64,000 nt of DNA from contig DATIZX010000055.1 in the NCBI GenBank assembly GCA_035516795.1, forward strand, positions 25,859 to 89,858. Direction: 5' to 3'. Of this stretch, positions 60,269 through 64,000 are shown one piece after another. The DNA is from DATJBF01 sp035516795. GTDB taxonomy: Bacteria; Verrucomicrobiota; Verrucomicrobiia; Palsa-1439. The position numbers and the translations under genes are program-made. Every line of letters begins with the position of its first letter. Within the stretch, counting starts at the first letter, position 1. Under the pieces are notes generated by a model. It did not search any database. It was not told the origin of the DNA and saw only the letters and a program-made list of their open reading frames with translations.

Positions 60269-60550
60269 CTACCAGTTGCCGGCTCCGAAGCAATTCCCGT
60301 CAGCATCAATAATTGAGCCATCCGGCAAGACATCGACCTCGACAACGTACTCCTCAATTGTCGCTGCGTCCTCAAAATCGCGCTCGCCGTCGAGAAATTG
60401 CTGGAATCGTTCGATGGCCTCTTTTGCCATTTCGCGCTGGACATCAGCCAAACTTTGGTAAACGACTGGGTTGCCTAGTTCGTCACGCCACAGAGGCACA
60501 GGGCCCGCACAGACCGTATCGACGTATATGCAGAATCCCGCTCGGTTCAT
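60269..60550 (-). CDS. Small unknown protein, second gene of a pair
   Basis: 93 aa, acidic, soluble: CIYVDTVCAGPVPLWRDELG, a helix QREMAKEAIERFQQFLDGE, then VVEVDVLPDGSIIDADGNCF. The compact beta-helix-beta shape resembles small toxin-antitoxin or phage-type proteins but no family is recognised. Overlaps the upstream gene by 4 bp (translational coupling) and is 18 bp from the Vsr gene downstream, so Vsr may be the third gene of the same transcript. Confidence 0.65.
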   Translation of the reverse strand: MNRAGFCIYVDTVCAGPVPLWRDELGNPVVYQSLADVQREMAKEAIERFQQFLDGERDFEDAATIEEYVVEVDVLPDGSIIDADGNCFGAGNW

Positions 60551-60825
60551 TTTCTTCGCTTCGTTGCGACGCCTATTCTCGATCGCCGGCCGGATTGTTT
60601 TTCGACTTGCTCGCGAATTTGCTTAAGAATGGATCGGTAATGCCGAGCGATATTCTCCGCCTCTTCCGCGTCCCTGCACTCTTCGGGCATGAAATACTCA
60701 TCAGGCGACTCGCCGTTTCGCATGTAAAAGGCTGTGTCCTCCCAAGCCTTGGCACGAACCTCAAGTCCGTCAACTGCTTGGCCGAGGTCGTTCGAATCCA
60801 GTTCGATGTGTAGTTTCCGTCCCAT
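60547..60825 (-). CDS. Small unknown protein, first gene of a pair
   Basis: 92 aa from the ATG at 60825, preceded by GGAAAGGAAAG. Acidic N-terminal half (IELDSNDLGQAVDGLEVRAKAWEDTAFYM), ESPDEYFMPEECRDAEEAENIARHYRSI, then a basic tail (KQSGRRSRIGVATKRRK) that could bind nucleic acid. An open frame continues upstream but the start with a ribosome site is here. Divergent from the HNH nuclease gene, 76 bp apart. Confidence 0.65.
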   Translation of the reverse strand: MGRKLHIELDSNDLGQAVDGLEVRAKAWEDTAFYMRNGESPDEYFMPEECRDAEEAENIARHYRSILKQIREQVEKQSGRRSRIGVATKRRK

Positions 60826-60901
60826 ACTTGGACTTTCCTTTCCATCCGATGAATTGGTTTTCGGACTTTCATGTTGGAGGGTCTTTCCCCACAATGGTTG
60901 C

Positions 60902-61714
60902 ATGACCAAAGCGCCGAGCGTTAAATGGACGCGCGAACACGAACTCATCGCGCTGAATCTTTACTGCAAGCTGCCCTTCGGGACATTTCATCATCACAAC
61001 CCAATCATCATCGAAGTCGCCCGCAAGATGGGGCGGACGGCAAATAGTCTCGCGATGAAATTGTGCAACTTCACTTCGCTTGACCCCGTACAAAAAGCAC
61101 GAGGCATTAAGGGACTTGAAGGCGCCTCCAAACAAGACAGGCTCATGTGGAGTGAGTTTCAATCTGATGCTGCAAAACTCGCTCCCACGAGCGAACAGTT
61201 GCTCCATGACCTCTTCACGCAGGACGATGACAAGGAACTGAATTTCCTCACCCGTGATAAAGTGCGATTGGAGAGACCGGTAAGTTATGTGACGCCGACT
61301 GGACCTACAGAAGGAAAAGCGACGGTTCGGGTCCGCCGCGGGCAACAGTTCTTTCGACAAGCCATCCTCAATGCCTATGACGTCAGTTGCTGTATTACCG
61401 GAATTGCCGTGCCACGTTTGCTTGTGGCCAGCCATATCAAGCCGTGGCGGGATTTCCCGAGAGAGCGGTTGGACCCGCGAAACGGTCTGTGTCTTTCGTC
61501 GCTTCACGATGCCGCGTTTGACGACGGCCTCATCACGCTCGATGAGAGATTTCGCGTGGTGCTCAGCAAGCGATTGAAGGGCTATCTTCCTCAGCCTGCG
61601 TTGTCGAAGAATTTCGTCGCGTATGAGGGCAAGATGATCCGCTTGCCTGAAAAACTGGCTGAACCCGCTCCAGAATTCTTGGAATACCACCGCAGCAAAA
61701 TTTTTGAGGATTGA
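60902..61714 (+). CDS. HNH endonuclease (HNH_2-type C-terminal domain)
   Basis: 270 aa from the ATG at 60902. N-terminal helical region with a SANT/Myb-like start (WTREHELIALNLYCKLPFGTFHHHNPIIIEVARKMGRTANSLAMKL) that may recognise DNA, then VRRGQQFFRQAILNAYDVSC-CITG and the HNH core VASHIKPWRD...LDPRNGLCLSSLHDAAFDDGLITL (about residues 178-215). Proteins of this build are restriction endonucleases or defence nucleases. With Vsr and a truncated XRE regulator close by but no methyltransferase, it looks like the residue of a restriction locus. Convergent with the XRE fragment. Confidence 0.85.
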   Translation: MTKAPSVKWTREHELIALNLYCKLPFGTFHHHNPIIIEVARKMGRTANSLAMKLCNFTSLDPVQKARGIKGLEGASKQDRLMWSEFQSDAAKLAPTSEQLLHDLFTQDDDKELNFLTRDKVRLERPVSYVTPTGPTEGKATVRVRRGQQFFRQAILNAYDVSCCITGIAVPRLLVASHIKPWRDFPRERLDPRNGLCLSSLHDAAFDDGLITLDERFRVVLSKRLKGYLPQPALSKNFVAYEGKMIRLPEKLAEPAPEFLEYHRSKIFED

Positions 61715-61715
61715 A

Positions 61716-61858
61716 ACCCTGCCCTGCTCAATACCGCTGAAGTAGGTTTGGTCAAGGTCGGCCTTTTCGGCAAGCGCCTCTTGAGTTAGTCCTCGTGCCT
61801 CACGTTGCTTGCGGACGTTGAGGCCGAACGCGATGAGAACAGGGTGTCGCTTCGCCAT
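61716..61858 (-). pseudogene. Truncated XRE/Cro-type helix-turn-helix regulator
   Basis: From an ATG at 61858: NVRKQREARGLTQEALAEKADLDQTYFSGIEQGR is a typical XRE helix-turn-helix of the type found in restriction controller (C) proteins. After residue about 46 the frame runs on without homology into the antisense of the HNH gene, so the last helix and the dimerisation part are missing. Either a fragment left by rearrangement or a short stub with a spurious extension. Confidence 0.6.
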
Positions 61859-62141
61859 GACTCATAGTCTAAGGAGTCGCCACGAAATGCCCATAGACGA
61901 TGAGTCATATTGTTCGGACAGGTGAAAAGTGGAGAGGAGCGGCGGTCAGCCCTCAGTTGCACGAAGCGTTGAACCGGGTACATCGTCTTGCGACGGCTGA
62001 GCAGCGAGTCCTGACAAGCCGAGTTCGACGAGACGCCGTTGAAGTTTACGGCAACTGCGCTCCTGCCAAGGCCGCATGGGGATGGACCTCCTTGCGTTAC
62101 TCAGCCGCTGCATTTCTTTGCGAGATCAAGTCATCTCCACC

Positions 62142-62170
62142 TATTCGTGTCCATTCGTGTGCATTCGTGG
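62142..62170. repeat. ATTCGTG short tandem repeat
   Basis: ATTCGTG occurs three times (ATTCGTGTCC, ATTCGTGTGC, ATTCGTGGTGG) in 29 bp, in the 61859-62359 stretch that otherwise lacks a convincing gene. No regulator site or ORF is tied to it. Confidence 0.45.
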
Positions 62171-62306
62171 TGGAAAACTCTGCATTCTCTGCACCTCTGC
62201 GGTGAACAAGAACCCGGTCGCGGCGGGACGCTGCTCCCACGAAAAATGAGACGCGGGAAAACGGCTCTCTACAGGCTCTCATCGCCGTTCTGATGCCGAA
62301 CGATAG

Positions 62307-62338
62307 AAATCAGCGGCGCGGCGATCGCCGCACTGATT
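62307..62338. other. Hairpin with GCGGCGATCGCCGC core
   Basis: A 14-bp perfect palindrome (62318-62331) enclosed by AATCAG (62308-62313) and CTGATT (62333-62338). It lies 22 bp past the stop of the minus-strand membrane protein gene at 62360 and could act as a transcript-end hairpin, but no T run follows. Confidence 0.35.
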
Positions 62339-62359
62339 GGTAAGACGGCCGCGCCGTCA

Positions 62360-62647
62360 TCACTCATCGCCTGTCACTTTCGAGTACAACACGCTAACTC
62401 CCCAGCCAATCAGCCCGCCCAGTATCATGCAATAAATTGCGGCGCATAGCCAACCCAGCAACGCCGTGCTCCCATCACTCAACCCAAAAATCTTCTGAGC
62501 CAGCCACATCGCGAACTCGACCGGCTTGAGTACGATGCGCTGAACGAAAAGCGTCTTCTTGTCCTCAGTTGCAATAGACGCCAGCCCAATCAAGAAGCCG
62601 ACAGCAGCGCCTTTGCATATCGGGCCGAGATGTTTGGTGATGCTCAT
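62360..62647 (-). CDS. Small membrane protein of unknown function
   Basis: 95 aa. Two or three hydrophobic segments: ICKGAAVGFLIGLASIA near the N-terminus and LLGWLCAAIYCMILGGLIGWGVSVLY near the C-terminus, with a charged loop (TEDKKTLF) between. No family recognised. No clear SD. Followed 41 bp upstream on the same strand by another small membrane protein gene, so the two may form a pair. Confidence 0.55.
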   Translation of the reverse strand: MSITKHLGPICKGAAVGFLIGLASIATEDKKTLFVQRIVLKPVEFAMWLAQKIFGLSDGSTALLGWLCAAIYCMILGGLIGWGVSVLYSKVTGDE

Positions 62648-62688
62648 CGCGCCGAACGAGAGAACTCAGCCACGCCGGGCCGCATGGT

Positions 62689-62910
62689 TCACGATGTCTT
62701 CTTCAGCACAACATAACAGATGGTCGCCGCCATCGCCGCAACGGCGGTCACCCCTATGGCCATGGGCCAAACCGGCTTAAAGACAAGAGCCCAGAGCGCC
62801 ATAAACGCGACGAGACACGCCGTGCAACTGGCGATAATGATCTGTTTGGTTCGCTGTCGCTCCGCGTTCGTGGACTCTTTTTCGGTGGGTGGTTGAGTGG
62901 CATCGTTCAT
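62689..62910 (-). CDS. Small two-helix membrane protein
   Basis: 73 aa: polar N-terminus (MNDATQPPTEKESTNAERQR), two membrane helices (IIIASCTACLVAFMALWALVF and MAIGVTAVAAMAATICYVVL) and a short basic end. No family recognised. Organisation (polar head, hairpin) resembles small holin- or stress-type proteins, but that is not evidence of function. Confidence 0.5.
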   Translation of the reverse strand: MNDATQPPTEKESTNAERQRTKQIIIASCTACLVAFMALWALVFKPVWPMAIGVTAVAAMAATICYVVLKKTS

Positions 62911-62943
62911 ATCGTGCGCTTGGTAGTCTAACTATTGGATAGG

Positions 62944-63022
62944 TTGCATTGCGTTTTCGCCAAACCGAAGTGGCAATCGTCGTAGGAAGCGCTTATCGAA
63001 ACGGCGCATTCCGCATTCTCCC
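62944..63022. repeat. 79-bp direct repeat, copy 1
   Basis: Starts TTGCATTGCG, ends CATTCTCCC; the same 79 bp recurs at 63816-63894 at about 87% identity by eye, in the same orientation, with no length change. On the minus strand both copies read GECGMRR...RLP-x-RFG-x-NAMQ. Together with TCTGCGTCCTTGGCGCCTT (63085 on) and the 63151-63208 palindrome it occupies the 62911-63348 gap, in which no gene is seen. Confidence 0.65.
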
Positions 63023-63150
63023 GGACTCGAATTGTAGGACTTTGATAGGACGGAGCAAGCGCAAATGCTCATTCGCGGGAAACACTCTGCGTCCTTGGCG
63101 CCTTGGCGAGAGACGACAGCAGCCGGACCGGTTGCCCTACAGTTTAATAC

Positions 63151-63208
63151 TGAACAGAAGCTAACAAAGCAAACGAAGATCTTCGTTACCTTCGTTGCCT
63201 TCTGTTCA
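63151..63208. repeat. 58-nt imperfect palindrome
   Basis: TGAACAGAAG...CTTCTGTTCA with a perfect GAAGATCTTC centre; the two 29-nt arms pair at 24 positions. Each arm is built of GAAG/AACGAAG units. A similar GAAGCAAACGAAG stretch lies at the end of the Vsr gene (59697-59722). Confidence 0.55.
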
Positions 63209-63348
63209 AATTCATCCACTTCGATTCGCGTTCATTGGCGGGAAGACATTCTTCACGGCGGCTGGCCACTTAACAACGCCCCAGCTCAGCGATGGGCGCC
63301 GTAAATGGGCGTTGCTGGCAAGATAAGCTCGAGGAAATCATAAAACGG

Positions 63349-63792
63349 TCAAGCGCCCGGCGCGGGGCACACGTTTGTTGTAGCGCGCATGGTTAGACCG
63401 GGCCTGCGCCTGGTAAGGAGATAGAGATAGCGCGTTAAGACAACCGCAGGCGCATTGTAAATGAGTTCAAAGATGGCCCAAGCCACAGCCCACACATAAC
63501 ATCTACGTTGCGCGTCGAACAGACCGGAAAGCGCCGCTCTATGGGCGAAGTAGAGATAAAACATGATGAGCATCAGCACCAAGGCCGAACATGCCGCATG
63601 AGTGTTACTGGCCAAAAGATGCCGCCGGTGATCAAAGCCTTTGTTCTTTGCCCAAGAGTTTATGAGCGGATTCCAGAATCGCTTCCGGTAAAGCCGGCAG
63701 AACAGGAGGTGGAAAACTCCGCGCAGATTCTTGTTGCGGGAAAAACCCATTTCCGCGATCGGCCAATAAATCGATGGTACCTGGAAGGACAT
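63349..63792 (-). CDS. Putative small membrane protein
   Basis: 147 aa. About three hydrophobic stretches: CSALVLMLIMFYLYFAHRA and YVWAVAWAIFELIYNAPAVV are the clearest. The ending NAPAVVLTRYLYLLTRRR weakly recalls the N-x-P...RY-x-R ending of CrtO-type acyltransferases (glycosyl-diaponeurosporenoate), but length and other motifs are not enough to assign it. Codon choice looks less biased than in neighbouring genes, so it may also be a decayed or spurious frame. Confidence 0.4.
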   Translation of the reverse strand: MSFQVPSIYWPIAEMGFSRNKNLRGVFHLLFCRLYRKRFWNPLINSWAKNKGFDHRRHLLASNTHAACSALVLMLIMFYLYFAHRAALSGLFDAQRRCYVWAVAWAIFELIYNAPAVVLTRYLYLLTRRRPGLTMRATTNVCPAPGA

Positions 63793-63815
63793 GCGAGCCC
63801 CAACTATTGTTTATG

Positions 63816-63894
63816 TTGCATTGCGTTTACGCCAAACCGATCTGGCAATCGTCGCCTGAAGCATTTACCGCAACGGCGCATTCCGCATTCTCCC
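63816..63894. repeat. 79-bp direct repeat, copy 2
   Basis: Second copy of the 62944-63022 repeat, same orientation, 872 bp downstream. The intervening DNA contains the putative membrane protein gene, so the pair could flank a duplicated or inserted segment. Confidence 0.65.
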
Positions 63895-63914
63895 TGAGTA
63901 GTGGTACAGTTCGC

Positions 63915-63974
63915 TGTAGCGGCGCTCTGCGAGCGTCGAATCATAAGCGTCGGCGGTCGTAGACCGCCGCTACA
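63915..63974. repeat. Double-hairpin palindromic repeat with TGTAGCGG ends
   Basis: TGTAGCGG at the left pairs with CCGCTACA at the right. Inside, GGCGCTC-TGC-GAGCGTC and GGCGGTC-GTA-GACCGCC form two hairpins with 3-nt loops. Same architecture as the MITE core and the 58762-58864 repeat although the sequence differs. Confidence 0.6.
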
Positions 63975-64000
63975 ATTCCCAAACTTTAGCAATGCCTCTC

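Noticed and set aside
60869..61715. Continuation of the XRE-type frame to 329 residues
   Set aside because: After the helix-turn-helix the sequence is antisense to the HNH gene and shows no homology.

Overview
The window looks like a piece of a Gram-negative, GC-rich (roughly 55-60% by eye) member of the Verrucomicrobiota, most plausibly a Pedosphaera/Limisphaerales-type lineage. This is inference. It rests on lipopolysaccharide genes (LptF/G, LpxL-like, LpxR-like, LolA-like), the mix of trehalose/glycogen and hopanoid-type genes, and a right end full of short palindromic repeats. No rRNA, IS transposase or CRISPR array is present.

Layout. 1-1.8 kb: 5' part of mutL (minus strand, running off the left edge), then tRNA-His with a clear promoter and terminator. 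1.8-7.8 kb: minus-strand run of an LptF/LptG permease and two tandem YfhO-type membrane proteins. 7.8-14.4 kb: plus-strand AddB-like nuclease, AddA-like helicase-nuclease and a PHP phosphoesterase, joined by ATGA overlaps. 14.7-16.3 kb: MscS channel. 16.6-28.4 kb: treS/maltokinase fusion, glgB, glgX, treY, treZ, followed by a thioredoxin-like protein and a GH15 glucoamylase/trehalase. 31.5-36.9 kb: minus-strand sugar ABC transporter ending in a broken treT-type trehalose synthase. Together 16.6-36.9 kb is a trehalose/alpha-glucan import, synthesis and breakdown region.

37.2-44.3 kb holds the most unusual locus: a compact seven-gene minus-strand operon of a B12-binding radical SAM enzyme, a ketosynthase fused to a Cys-less second ketosynthase-like domain, an acyl carrier protein, a halogenase/geranylgeranyl-reductase-like flavoprotein, an LpxL-like acyltransferase, a LolA-like carrier and a FabZ-like dehydratase. 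It resembles aryl-polyene and ladderane-type clusters but matches neither exactly. It likely makes a specialised ACP-bound lipid delivered to the envelope.

44.5-53.9 kb: a lipoprotein beta-lactamase homologue, a second B12 radical SAM protein (DUF4070/HpnP-like architecture), a convergent pair of paralogous secreted proteins of unknown family, a secreted protein, HpnI-, HpnA- and HpnK-like genes for glycolipid/hopanoid head-group work, a papain-like lipoprotein and an RlpA-like protein.

53.9-64 kb is looser: BtpA-like, three outer-membrane/secreted proteins including LpxR, a Vsr endonuclease, two small unknown genes, an HNH nuclease, a truncated XRE regulator and small membrane proteins, separated by two near-identical 141-bp MITE-like elements with 4-bp target duplications and several other palindromic repeat families. 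Some of these repeats lie inside coding sequence: one supplies the signal peptide of LpxR and others appear inserted in Vsr.
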